Position numbers and translations under genes: made by a program. The notes under the pieces are model-generated. The model was not told the DNA's origin. It worked only from the letters and a program-made list of their open reading frames with translations, and searched no databases. A DNA stretch of 47,273 nt from Coxiellaceae bacterium (lineage in GTDB: Bacteria; Pseudomonadota; Gammaproteobacteria; Coxiellales; Coxiellaceae): contig JARGNX010000011.1 of NCBI GenBank assembly GCA_029210045.1, positions 1 through 47,273 on the forward strand, written 5' to 3'. Below are positions 34,941 to 42,818 of the stretch, piece after piece; position 1 is the stretch's first letter, and each line of letters begins with the position of its first letter.

Positions 34941-35024
34941 TCTGAAGGCCGCACGATTGAGCATGTAGTCGAATTAATTTCGAATCAGTTGAATCAAGTG
35001 CAGCATAAAACCGTTATTGCTTAG
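34941..35024 (+). pseudogene. Duplicated 3' end of HPr-kinase-like gene 2
   Basis: Translates as a close copy of the last 28 or so residues of the kinase at 32476-33408 (ELIS-x-QL-x-QVQHKTVIA then stop), with several base changes. The rest of that copy is missing; the Fic gene occupies its place. Confidence 0.85.
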
Positions 35025-35052
35025 ATGAAGCGACCCATCAAACTGATTGCCA

Positions 35053-36279
35053 TTAAGCCCAAAGGACATCTATTGGCATAGCATACAAACGATCTCGATA
35101 GTTAATAATGTTTTTTCCAGAGTAAAAAACGATTCCCATTTTCAATTTGTTACCTACAAGATCAGAAAAATACTCCAACCCTTTAAAATCACCTTTTGAT
35201 ATTTTACTTGAGCGTTTTATCTCAAGCGCAATTAAATCTGAATCAGGTGTTTCAATAATAATATCGACTTCCACGCCGCTCTCTGTCCTAAAGTGCGAAA
35301 AGGTGGGTGGTGTCAGCATCCAGCTGGCCTGCTTATGAAGTTCATTGACCACAAAATTTTCCAATATTCTGCCGAATAATTGCTCTGATTGCATAAGCTT
35401 AGCTTTTGATAATCCGAGTAAATGGCACAATATTCCGCTATCAGTAAACATTACTTTGGGTGATTTGGTGAAACGCTTACCAATATTTTTTGTCCATGGC
35501 ATTAACCTATAAACTTGAAATATCGTTTCAAGTAATGTGAAATATCGCTTTAAACTAGTCACAGGAATGCCTGAGCTTCTTGAGAGTTCCGAATAATTTA
35601 ATAGGCTGCTGCAGCGAGTAGCTAGTAATTTTATCAAGCCTGGAATTTCAGTGAGCTTATCTATGTTGGATAAATCTCTTATATCTCGCTGTATGATCGT
35701 TGTTAAATATGAACGAAACCAAGCTGTTTTACGATCGAAATCTTTACGCGCTACAACCTCTGGAAATCCACCGGTCAGCATGCGATTACTTAGCTCCGCA
35801 AGGGTAAGGTCAGATAAATATTTACTTGGGATACTTCCAGCGAGTATTTTTTCTAAAAATGTTTCTTTGTGACCAGAAATTTCACCTTGCGAAAGTGGCC
35901 ACAAGGTAGCAATTTCTATACGACCGGCCAACGAGTCGGATAAGTTTGGCAATAAAAGTACATTTGCTGATCCAGTTAACAGGTATTGACCTGGTTTTCT
36001 GTCTTTATCAACGCAGGCTTTGATAGCTACAAATATTTCTGGGATGCGTTGTATTTCATCTAACACAACTGGCTTAGGTAAGCTTTCAATGTAACTTTGC
36101 GGGTTTAAGGTAGCAGTATTTAAAGTATCAATTTCATCAAATGTAATATAGTGCTTATTATCACCATTAATATTTAATGCTAAGGTACTCTTACCCGTTT
36201 GTCTTGCCCCGTTAATTAAGACGACAGGTGTATCTTTAAGGGCTGACTTAACCATTGAAGAGAGCTGTCTTTTAAGCAT
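35053..36279 (-). CDS. AAA_14/DUF4143 ATPase 2
   Basis: 408 residues. Walker A is INGARQTGKST, Walker B VVLDEIQR, sensor LTGSAN. The C-terminal DUF4143 part shows SGVEVDIIIE followed by ALEIKRSS, the E-x-D...E-x-K pattern of PD-(D/E)xK-like folds. Family role unsettled. It is preceded by a promoter whose spacer is filled by a palindrome. Confidence 0.87.
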   Translation of the reverse strand: MLKRQLSSMVKSALKDTPVVLINGARQTGKSTLALNINGDNKHYITFDEIDTLNTATLNPQSYIESLPKPVVLDEIQRIPEIFVAIKACVDKDRKPGQYLLTGSANVLLLPNLSDSLAGRIEIATLWPLSQGEISGHKETFLEKILAGSIPSKYLSDLTLAELSNRMLTGGFPEVVARKDFDRKTAWFRSYLTTIIQRDIRDLSNIDKLTEIPGLIKLLATRCSSLLNYSELSRSSGIPVTSLKRYFTLLETIFQVYRLMPWTKNIGKRFTKSPKVMFTDSGILCHLLGLSKAKLMQSEQLFGRILENFVVNELHKQASWMLTPPTFSHFRTESGVEVDIIIETPDSDLIALEIKRSSKISKGDFKGLEYFSDLVGNKLKMGIVFYSGKNIINYRDRLYAMPIDVLWA

Positions 36280-36309
36280 ATAGGTATACCATTGATATTG
36301 ATTATATGT

Positions 36310-36373
36310 ATTTTAGCCAGCCAATGGCTGGAAATCAACCGCCCAATGGCTGATATTCGGCCATCATGTGGCC
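36310..36373 (-). promoter_or_regulatory. Promoter with palindrome in the spacer for ATPase 2
   Basis: On the minus strand TTGATT (36338-36333), 17 bases and TAAAAT (36315-36310). CCAGCCAATGGCTGG (36317-36331), a perfect 7-1-7 palindrome, sits entirely in the spacer. CCAATGGCTG recurs at 36343-36352 and GGCCATCATGTGGCC at 36359-36373. This fits cooperative repression from several sites. Confidence 0.6.
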
Positions 36374-36539
36374 AATTTCCATATCACAACACCTGCGATC
36401 AGCCAATAATAACTATTTATCAATCAATTAGCTAAGATCAGATCTGCTGAGTCATGTGCAGCATGAAGCACTGAACCTCTAAACTTTAGGTAAGCAATTC
36501 AGGTAACTTTTGTAGCATCTCGATTATCGGCAATGCATG

Positions 36540-36866
36540 CAAACGATAAGATAACAACATAAGCAGCCAAATAACCTACAGGATCATCACATTGATAGGT
36601 TGGAGACAACAACCCAAATCACAGGGCACGCTCAAAATCAAACGCGTCGCCTAATTCTTACAGCACCAATGAGTGCATACTGTAACAAATGGCTCAACCT
36701 GCCAATAAATTGACACCTCTGCCCTCAATCAACCAATGCACTTCATCAAGTAACACCGGTGCTTTCTGAATTTCATCTATGACCACCCAACCAGTAAAAT
36801 CAGGGGCAATCATCGCAGCTAAGTATTCCGTTCTACCAAATAGTTGCCGGTAGGTAAGACTGTCTA
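36540..36866 (-). pseudogene. Decayed AAA_14/DUF4143 ATPase fragment
   Basis: Minus-strand reading gives LTYRQLFGRTEYLAAM, VVIDEIQKAPVLLDEVHWLI, GVNLLAGR, then after a frame change ELGDAFDFERAL, stop, FGLL. These are the Walker B and middle regions of the ATPase family, with a deletion before GVNLLAGR and internal stops. The head of the gene is gone; the fragment at 36871 on the other strand looks like its C-terminus or that of a relative. The rest of 36374-36540 shows nothing else recognisable. Confidence 0.75.
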
Positions 36867-36870
36867 ATAG

Positions 36871-37137
36871 GTCGTTTTTGTATTAGGCGCTGGAGAAATA
36901 GCCATTGAAGTGAAAATAAAAAATTTGTAGAAATATCTGATATAAAAAGCTTAACTGCCTTCTGTCGCGAACACCAACCTAAACAAGCTATTGTGGTGAG
37001 CCAAGACCAGCAACATCGCAAAATGATTGTGGATGAAAATATTTCAATCGATGTAATTCCATGGCGCGAATTTTTAAAACAGCTATGGGATGATCAATAT
37101 TGGATTGCTTCGTCGCAAGCTCCTCGCAATAACGACG
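36871..37137 (+). pseudogene. Inverted C-terminal fragment of a DUF4143 ATPase
   Basis: Plus-strand reading gives VLGAGEIAIEVKIK, a frame break, then VEISDIKSLTAFCREHQPKQ, AIVVSQDQQ and VIPWREFLKQLW. This is the normal end of DUF4143 ATPases. It meets the opposite-strand fragment head to head at about 36868, so an inversion is likely. A CGTCATTGCGAG-type repeat (about 37101-37137) follows at its end. Confidence 0.75.
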
Positions 37138-37189
37138 ACACTGGAAAATACCATGAATAACAACCCTTATCAGTAAACACCTTGCAGCT

Positions 37190-38287
37190 CTATAAAATAC
37201 TACACATGGAGAATAATGAGACTTCAAAGAATGAGCTTTCATTAATATCGCGTGGCAGTAAGTTTGCTGTGTGTTCTCTGATTGCGCGAACAGTTTCAGG
37301 ATGGCCATTTTCTACAGCCCTTTTTAGCCCATCATCATTCCCCGCATGAATATCAGCCCCCCTGTCCAGCAGCAACATCACAGTTTTAGTATGGCCGTTT
37401 TTAGCAGCCCATCTCAGCGCATCATCATCACATGCATGAATATCAGCCCCCCTGCCTAACAGCAATGTCACGGTTTCAGTGTGACCGTTTTTTGCAGCCC
37501 GTCTCAGCGCATCATCATCACATGCATGAATATCAGCACCCTTGTCCAGCAGCAACATCACAGTTTTAGTATGGCCGTTTTTGGCAGCCAATCTCAGCGC
37601 ATCATCAATCCCTGCATGTATATCAGCACCCCTGTCCAGCAGCAACATCACAGTTTTAGTATGGCCGTTTTTAGCAGCCCATCTCAGCGCATCATCAATC
37701 CCTGCATGTATATCAGCAACTCTGCCCAGCAGCAACATCACAGTTTTAATATGGCCGTTTTTGGCAGCCCCTCTCAGCGCAGAATCATTCTTTGCATGAA
37801 TATCAGCACCCCTGTCTAGTAGCAATATCACGGCTTCAGTGTGACCATATCTTGCAGCTGCAATTAAGTTATTTGAATTTTTTATGGTTTCAGTCATATG
37901 TTTTTTCATACTAAGGTAGTAATTCATCATGCGCTGACTACCTTTTTTTTCACAGGCCTTCTCAAAACATAGCATCTCTCCATTTGCACCGGTGACTTTC
38001 TCCAAAAAAACGATGATAGTTTCTTCTATTACAGAATCACACGAATCAGTAGACACTAATGATATTTCTTCATAACCTTTGGTTTCAAGAGGTAAAGCAG
38101 AGCTTTTAGTGTTAACTTTTTTTGTTTCACTCAATGGTACAACTTGGCAATCCTGTTTACCTTTTGGACGATTGTTGATAAAGGATAGTGATGCTAATAA
38201 CGTCAACGAAGGCACGGTTATTATACTAGCTGACTGCCCTACAATAGGTTCATCATTCTCGTCTGCTTGCTTTTGTTCTGTACTCAT
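37190..38287 (-). CDS. Ankyrin-repeat protein with 30-residue repeats
   Basis: 365 residues. About six full and one partial ankyrin repeats (residues about 145-345), very alike: HTKTVMLLLDRGADIHAG then DDALRWAAKNG. The period is 30 residues (90 bases) instead of the usual 33, and base identity between units is high, so the array has recently expanded. The N-terminal 140 residues match nothing I know. No signal peptide. Ankyrin proteins of host-associated bacteria are often secreted effectors; no secretion signal can be shown here. Confidence 0.85.
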   Translation of the reverse strand: MSTEQKQADENDEPIVGQSASIITVPSLTLLASLSFINNRPKGKQDCQVVPLSETKKVNTKSSALPLETKGYEEISLVSTDSCDSVIEETIIVFLEKVTGANGEMLCFEKACEKKGSQRMMNYYLSMKKHMTETIKNSNNLIAAARYGHTEAVILLLDRGADIHAKNDSALRGAAKNGHIKTVMLLLGRVADIHAGIDDALRWAAKNGHTKTVMLLLDRGADIHAGIDDALRLAAKNGHTKTVMLLLDKGADIHACDDDALRRAAKNGHTETVTLLLGRGADIHACDDDALRWAAKNGHTKTVMLLLDRGADIHAGNDDGLKRAVENGHPETVRAIREHTANLLPRDINESSFFEVSLFSMCSIL

Positions 38288-38656
38288 ACTTCATACCCAC
38301 TGATTTATTCAATTTAATTATTAATCACACCCAAGCAGTGTACTAAATATATCCATTGCGCACAGCAAAATTAAATACGACAGCTGCATAACTGTAAACG
38401 GGTAAGCATGTTATTGCATTGCTCGGCGAAGCTCGACAATTCTTTCGCAGCCAAGAACCGTTATCGAAGCAAAACGGTTCTTTTGCGTCTAAATTCCGAG
38501 AATTTAAAAGATGAGCGACTTCCCAAGCATGAAGTTGTTAGTGGTTAAGCTATTTTAGCTGACAGCGTGCTGAGAAATGACAGAACCTGTTTAAGTAATT
38601 TAAGCAACGGAATCCCTGTGTGCAGCAAAATGCTTTGATCTACTCACCCGACTTTA
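38288..38656. other. Gene-free spacer with one hairpin
   Basis: No credible reading frame on either strand. AAGAACCGTT (38453-38462) pairs perfectly with AACGGTTCTT (38473-38482) and is followed by two further T on the plus strand; function unknown. Confidence 0.6.
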
Positions 38657-39148
38657 TTAATCAAGGGTTATTATATTTGTCGCAGGGTTACCAACTCCAT
38701 CCTCTGGAATGAAATCACTGCCCGATTCTTTGATCGGCCAATGATAATTGAGGCTACTGCTAAATGTAGTTAAACCAGGAGCCTCCGTAAAGACAACAAC
38801 TACACATTTCACAGATGATTGAGCTACGCCATTTTTAGTCGCATATGCATACAATGCCGAGCCATTAATAGAGTAAGAGTTGCCCGGTGAGACCGTAGGC
38901 CCAGACTGTTTGCTGATTATCTGTCCGCTCAACACCCCCGTACACTCGGTGTCGCTGACATATGCAGAATAGAATACAAGAACAACATTATTAATAGTAT
39001 GAGAATTACCTACCGCAGGTGTCGTCGCATATATCCCCGCTTGTCCATGAGTATTTTCCGATAAAATCTGTTCAGCATCTGCAGTTCCGGCAAGCAACAC
39101 ACATAAAAATGTTAAAACAGTTGTTAACCATAGCTTAAATCTTATCAT
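38657..39148 (-). CDS. Small secreted protein following precursor 2
   Basis: About 163 residues from ATG at 39148 (an ATG four codons upstream is possible). Signal peptide to about ADA at residue 25. No family recognised. It resembles the secreted protein at 22202-22669 in size, export, two spaced cysteines and the segment V-x-P-G-N-S-x-x-I-N-G-S-A-L-Y before the second Cys. It lies about 105 bases after precursor 2 on the same strand, repeating the order seen at the first site. Confidence 0.72.
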   Translation of the reverse strand: MIRFKLWLTTVLTFLCVLLAGTADAEQILSENTHGQAGIYATTPAVGNSHTINNVVLVFYSAYVSDTECTGVLSGQIISKQSGPTVSPGNSYSINGSALYAYATKNGVAQSSVKCVVVVFTEAPGLTTFSSSLNYHWPIKESGSDFIPEDGVGNPATNIITLD

Positions 39149-39253
39149 CGCAAGCTCCATTTTAATTCTTTAATTATATTTTTCAATACAATATTGCTGT
39201 AACCCAGTAATATCAACATATCGTCCCATTTAAAAACCAGCATATGTCATAAG

Positions 39254-39409
39254 TCAATTTGAAGTTAAAATTTGTGTTCCCGAACCAGCCATAGACATTG
39301 TAGTTTCAAGAACTGTTCCAGTAGCCCCGCCCCGAGTTCCGCTCGTTACTAAACTAAACACGTTAGGGCAACTCCACTTTTTTTTCTGTATATGAATTTG
39401 ATTGTCCAT
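39254..39409 (-). CDS. Putative lasso-type RiPP precursor peptide 2
   Basis: 51 residues. Leader with KKKW12-S-C-P15 and T25. Setting T25 as position -2 makes Gly27 the first core residue and Glu35 core residue 9, both canonical for lasso peptides; the core would run G27 to N51, rich in Gly, Thr, Ser. It aligns without gaps to the peptide at 22084-22218 at W, P, T and E. GGGG lies six bases before the ATG. A 38-codon gene lies 12 bases upstream. No processing genes are adjacent; the PqqD/B2 operon 9 kb away may serve both. Confidence 0.68.
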   Translation of the reverse strand: MDNQIHIQKKKWSCPNVFSLVTSGTRGGATGTVLETTMSMAGSGTQILTSN

Positions 39410-39421
39410 TAAATACCCCAT

Positions 39422-39538
39422 CTAATAAAGAATACGCTTAGCAAGTGCATATAAGCATGACACTGTTGGCCAGGCCGATAATTGCGGTACACTCCTCTTT
39501 GCTTTTACAGTATGGCTGCTTACATTTTTATTTTTCAT
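39422..39538 (-). CDS. Small 38-residue gene upstream of precursor 2
   Basis: ATG at 39538 with AAGGGG five bases upstream, a better ribosome site than the precursor itself. The peptide is basic and contains SVPQLSAWPTVSCLYALAK. It lacks the W-x-x-P...T pattern. It may be a leader peptide coupling translation to the precursor, a second kind of precursor, or chance. It is preceded directly by heptamer repeats. Confidence 0.45.
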   Translation of the reverse strand: MKNKNVSSHTVKAKRSVPQLSAWPTVSCLYALAKRILY

Positions 39539-39551
39539 AGGGACCCCTTAC

Positions 39552-39600
39552 GAAAATTGAAAATTGAAAATTGAAAATTGAAAATTGAAAATTGAAAATA
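39552..39600. repeat. Seven heptamer repeats GAAAATT
   Basis: Six perfect GAAAATT units and a seventh GAAAATA, 49 bases. The array ends 14 bases before the start of the 38-codon gene and is upstream of precursor 2. Such arrays change copy number by slippage and can shift promoter spacing. Confidence 0.93.
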
Positions 39601-39916
39601 AAACTATAAAGCAGTCAATAGCATAAATCAACAAGCCATCAAAAATCTTGAATCAGTCCTGCTGCGCTCTATCACAATTCGGCTCGATATTAGCCAAATC
39701 AGCTTAATCGCCAAGAATTTCATGCGTGGTAAAATGGTAATTTAAAAAGACTTGGAATCTAGACGCATTGAAGCTAAGTTGTTTCGATAACGGTCTTTGG
39801 CATCGAAAAAGTTATACAAATTTCTTCGAACGCATGGCACAAAGTCAAACCCCCTTCATCAATCGGCACCATGATTCAATCCCACGATGATTTCATTCCA
39901 TTCGGTTATTGAAATA
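39601..39916. other. Gene-free spacer
   Basis: No reading frame, hairpin or repeat that I can support in about 315 bases. The promoter of the precursor 2 unit should lie at its left edge or within the heptamer array. Confidence 0.5.
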
Positions 39917-40029
39917 TTTCACAACAACCCAAAAACCAATCCGCACTCATCACCAAAACATCACACCCTTGCACCTCGACCCGCTTATACACACCTGTTT
40001 TTTTACCGATCTGAATGCTATACGCATTG
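39917..40029 (-). pseudogene. 3' remnant of an ATPase like the one at 41458
   Basis: Minus-strand reading gives YSIQIGKKTGVYKRVEVQG then DVLVMSADWFLGC, close to the C-terminus of the ATPase at 41458-42690 (YGIQIVKKSGVHKLVNIQG, DVLVVSADWFLGC). Nothing else of that gene copy is present. Confidence 0.85.
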
Positions 40030-40043
40030 CGCTAACCTTGTTA

Positions 40044-41231
40044 TTACGAATCATTACTTTCGATCATCGAAAATAATTTGTGCATATTCTTATAGCTCAA
40101 AACATGAACATTATTCACCTTCTGCTCAAGCTCACCGCTGTAAATCAAAAACCCAATAGGCGATCTTTTACCTGCCATTAGTTGAAATTTTTCAATATTT
40201 TTAATTAATGCACCACTGAACGTAGCTGTTGATTTAATTTCAATGGGAATAATTTTATCATGATGCTGCATCACAACATCCACTTCATTTTGATTGCTGT
40301 CTCGATAAAAATATAAATTGGCATCTTTGCCTTGGTTGTAACGGTATTTCATCAACTCAACAATCACCATATTTTCAAACAAGGCACCGCGTAATTTCTC
40401 TCGCGCCATTTGCTGCGGGGATTGAATATCTAGCAAATAGCTAGCAATACTGGTATCAATAAAATACAGCTTTGGCGCTTTGATCACTCGTTTGCCAAAA
40501 TTTTCAAAATACGGAGGTAATGTAAATGCAATATAAGATGCTTTGAGAACCGTAATCCAATTCTTAATCGTATTTTGAGATACACCAACATCATTACTCA
40601 AGCTTTCATAATTCAATGTGCTGCTGATACGACCGGTACACAGCTTTATAAAAGTCTGAAAGCAATCAAGATCTTTAATATTAATAATTTGTCGAACATC
40701 ACGTTCGATATAAGTTTTTACATAATTGCTCGCATACATACTGGCTTCCAGTTGATGCTGATACACAGCGGGAAAAAAGCCCTTAAGCAACTGATCGTTC
40801 ATATCGCATTCGATATGTTCAGCTTTAAGCTCTGTTAATGATAATGGCAATAACTGTAATAACGCCGTTCTGCCTGCTAATGATTGGCTAATCGCTTCAT
40901 TAAGCTGCAGTTGATGGCTACCGGTTAATATAAAAGAACCGGGCATTCTATCTTCATCCGTTTTGGTTTGAATATACGACAACAAGTCAGGAACACGCTG
41001 GATTTCATCAAGAATAACACCCTGCTTTAGATTGATATTATCGATAAAACCGCGAGGATCTTTTTCAATTAATGCACGTGTGTCCGGATTTTCCAAATTA
41101 AAATAAGCGCGACCTGGGTAAGTATTTTTTGCTAATGTCGTTTTGCCTGATTGACGCGGCCCCATTATCGTCACGACGGGGTATTGCGACATCATTTCTT
41201 CGAATATGGCTTGCATCGAGCGGCTTAACAT
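40044..41231 (-). CDS. AAA_14/DUF4143 ATPase 3
   Basis: 395 residues. Walker A GPRQSGKTT, Walker B VILDEIQR, sensor LTGSHQLQL. C-terminal QNEVDVVMQHHDKIIPIEIKST is the PD-(D/E)xK-like pattern. GAGG about 11 bases before the ATG falls within a 33-base palindrome, so a bound protein would block translation start as well as transcription. It probably replaced the older copy whose tail remains at 39917. Confidence 0.87.
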   Translation of the reverse strand: MLSRSMQAIFEEMMSQYPVVTIMGPRQSGKTTLAKNTYPGRAYFNLENPDTRALIEKDPRGFIDNINLKQGVILDEIQRVPDLLSYIQTKTDEDRMPGSFILTGSHQLQLNEAISQSLAGRTALLQLLPLSLTELKAEHIECDMNDQLLKGFFPAVYQHQLEASMYASNYVKTYIERDVRQIINIKDLDCFQTFIKLCTGRISSTLNYESLSNDVGVSQNTIKNWITVLKASYIAFTLPPYFENFGKRVIKAPKLYFIDTSIASYLLDIQSPQQMAREKLRGALFENMVIVELMKYRYNQGKDANLYFYRDSNQNEVDVVMQHHDKIIPIEIKSTATFSGALIKNIEKFQLMAGKRSPIGFLIYSGELEQKVNNVHVLSYKNMHKLFSMIESNDS

Positions 41232-41234
41232 ACC

Positions 41235-41339
41235 ATGTAAATCCTCAATTGAATTGCGTATTTACATAGATAATACCCCATATTTCTATAAAATCAACAC
41301 ATAATCATGTAAATATGCAATTCAATTGCATATTTACAT
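41235..41339 (-). promoter_or_regulatory. Promoter between two 33-base palindromes for ATPase 3
   Basis: 41307-41339 is a perfect 16-1-16 palindrome (ATGTAAATATGCAATT then C then its complement). 41235-41267 is a second version with a few mismatches, ending next to the start codon. Between them on the minus strand TTGATT (41297-41292), 16 bases and TATTAT (41275-41270). Two matching operators around a promoter suggest looping or cooperative repression. Confidence 0.65.
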
Positions 41340-41457
41340 AAATCAACCGAATTATGAAACACCCCAAAAGGCTAACTTTTACGGAGTGAGCTCCTTATAA
41401 GTTACAATTTATTATATTAATTTCAACCAGCTAGGATTGTTTTGAACCTGTGCTTAA

Positions 41458-42690
41458 TCAGACCAAACAACCCAAAAACCAATCCGCACTCACCACCAGC
41501 ACATCATAGCCCTGAATATTAACCAGCTTATGCACACCGGATTTTTTCACAATCTGAATGCCATACTTAATGGGTATTTGTTTTAATAAAATGGGCCAAT
41601 TGGCGGATGGTTGCTGATCAGTGAGCTTAACCTCAATAGGTAAGCAAGGCTCGCCATCTTTTGTAATCATAAAATCGATTTCTTTATGTTGGCGATTGCG
41701 CCAATAACGCAACTCATACAAACCCTCGCCGGTATCAGTTAAAAATTGGCAATATTTTAACAAATGCCCTGCAATCAAATTTTCAAACCGAGTCGCCTCA
41801 TCTTTTACCTCACTCCAATCCCATAGGTACAATTTACCCTCTTTTTTAATGGATCGAGAGGTAGACTTTGCATAAGGCTTTAACACATAGCAATAATACA
41901 ACTCATACAAATAAGTGATCCAACGCTTTACAGTGGTATAAGCCACTTCTAAATCTTCTGCTAATGATTGCAAACTAAGCGGATTAGCTACTCGTTCTGG
42001 CAACAGGGACACCAACATTTCAATCTGGCTAAGCTCCAATGAGCGGCTCAAGTCACGAATATCTTCTCTAACGATTTTCTCAATACGCCCTCGCTGCCAT
42101 AAATTTAAATGGGCTTTATTCGCGGTCAATAAAGGCTCTGGAAAAGGACCATAGGTATCTAATAACTTAAAGGTGGACTTTGCTTTTTCACTGACAGCTT
42201 TTTTATGCTCAATACAATATGACCATAATGCTTCTGGTAATATCACATCTTTTCGTCGTGCAGTCAGCTCAGCCAATGAAAACGGATGCAAGCGAAAATA
42301 AAAATATCGCCCCATCAAGCTATCACTGCCTTTGCGATAGGCATTGAGCTTAGTGCTACCTGTTACGATCAAATCACATTCGCGCTCCAAGGTATCAAAC
42401 ACGCCCTTCAGATTTTGCTTCCATTTTTTTGCCTTGTGGATTTCGTCTAATATAACAATCGGCGTTTTAGTGGTCTTTTCTTGAGGAATGATAGAAGCAG
42501 GATCTTGCGCCCACTGCTTGCGAAACGCCAACGCATCCCAGTTATAATAAGCACCCACACCGCGAGCTTTTAACAGCTGCTTCGATAACACCGTCTTGCC
42601 AGCTTGTCGAGGCCCAGCAATAAAAGCCATCTTATGCATCGGAAAGCATAGTGACTCAATATAAGACTGTAAATAACGTTTCTTTATCAT
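41458..42690 (-). CDS. AAA_14/DUF4143 ATPase 4
   Basis: About 410 residues from ATG at 42690; an in-frame ATG at 42735 lies inside the promoter repeat. Walker A AGPRQAGKT, Walker B IVILDEIHK, sensor VTGSTKL. C-terminal HKEIDFMITKDGEPCLPIEVKLT again shows the E-x-D...E-x-K pattern. The probable promoter puts the transcript start at or within a few bases of the ATG, so the message may be leaderless. Confidence 0.86.
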   Translation of the reverse strand: MIKKRYLQSYIESLCFPMHKMAFIAGPRQAGKTVLSKQLLKARGVGAYYNWDALAFRKQWAQDPASIIPQEKTTKTPIVILDEIHKAKKWKQNLKGVFDTLERECDLIVTGSTKLNAYRKGSDSLMGRYFYFRLHPFSLAELTARRKDVILPEALWSYCIEHKKAVSEKAKSTFKLLDTYGPFPEPLLTANKAHLNLWQRGRIEKIVREDIRDLSRSLELSQIEMLVSLLPERVANPLSLQSLAEDLEVAYTTVKRWITYLYELYYCYVLKPYAKSTSRSIKKEGKLYLWDWSEVKDEATRFENLIAGHLLKYCQFLTDTGEGLYELRYWRNRQHKEIDFMITKDGEPCLPIEVKLTDQQPSANWPILLKQIPIKYGIQIVKKSGVHKLVNIQGYDVLVVSADWFLGCLV

Positions 42691-42757
42691 ATTGACAATT
42701 TTAGCGGTACTTGAAAAAATAGTCAATATTGACAATTTTAGCGGTACTTGAAAAAAT
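42691..42757 (-). promoter_or_regulatory. 30-base direct repeat containing the promoter of ATPase 4
   Basis: 42691-42720 and 42728-42757 are identical over 30 bases (period 37). On the minus strand TTGACT (42726-42721), 17 bases and TAAAAT (42703-42698) form a promoter made partly of each copy, seven bases before the ATG. Confidence 0.65.
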
Positions 42758-42818
42758 TGTCATTTTGGCAGCATCTTCAAAAATTACACATAATACATTT
42801 AAATTCAGTAAGTTAATA

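Noticed and set aside
36833..37308. Short minus-strand frames between the ATPase remnants and the ankyrin gene
   Set aside because: The plus strand there reads as the tail of a DUF4143 ATPase, so the minus frames are antisense to a pseudogene.
37481..37819. Plus-strand frames opposite the ankyrin gene
   Set aside because: They are shadows of the 90-base ankyrin units; the minus-strand reading gives a clear ankyrin protein.
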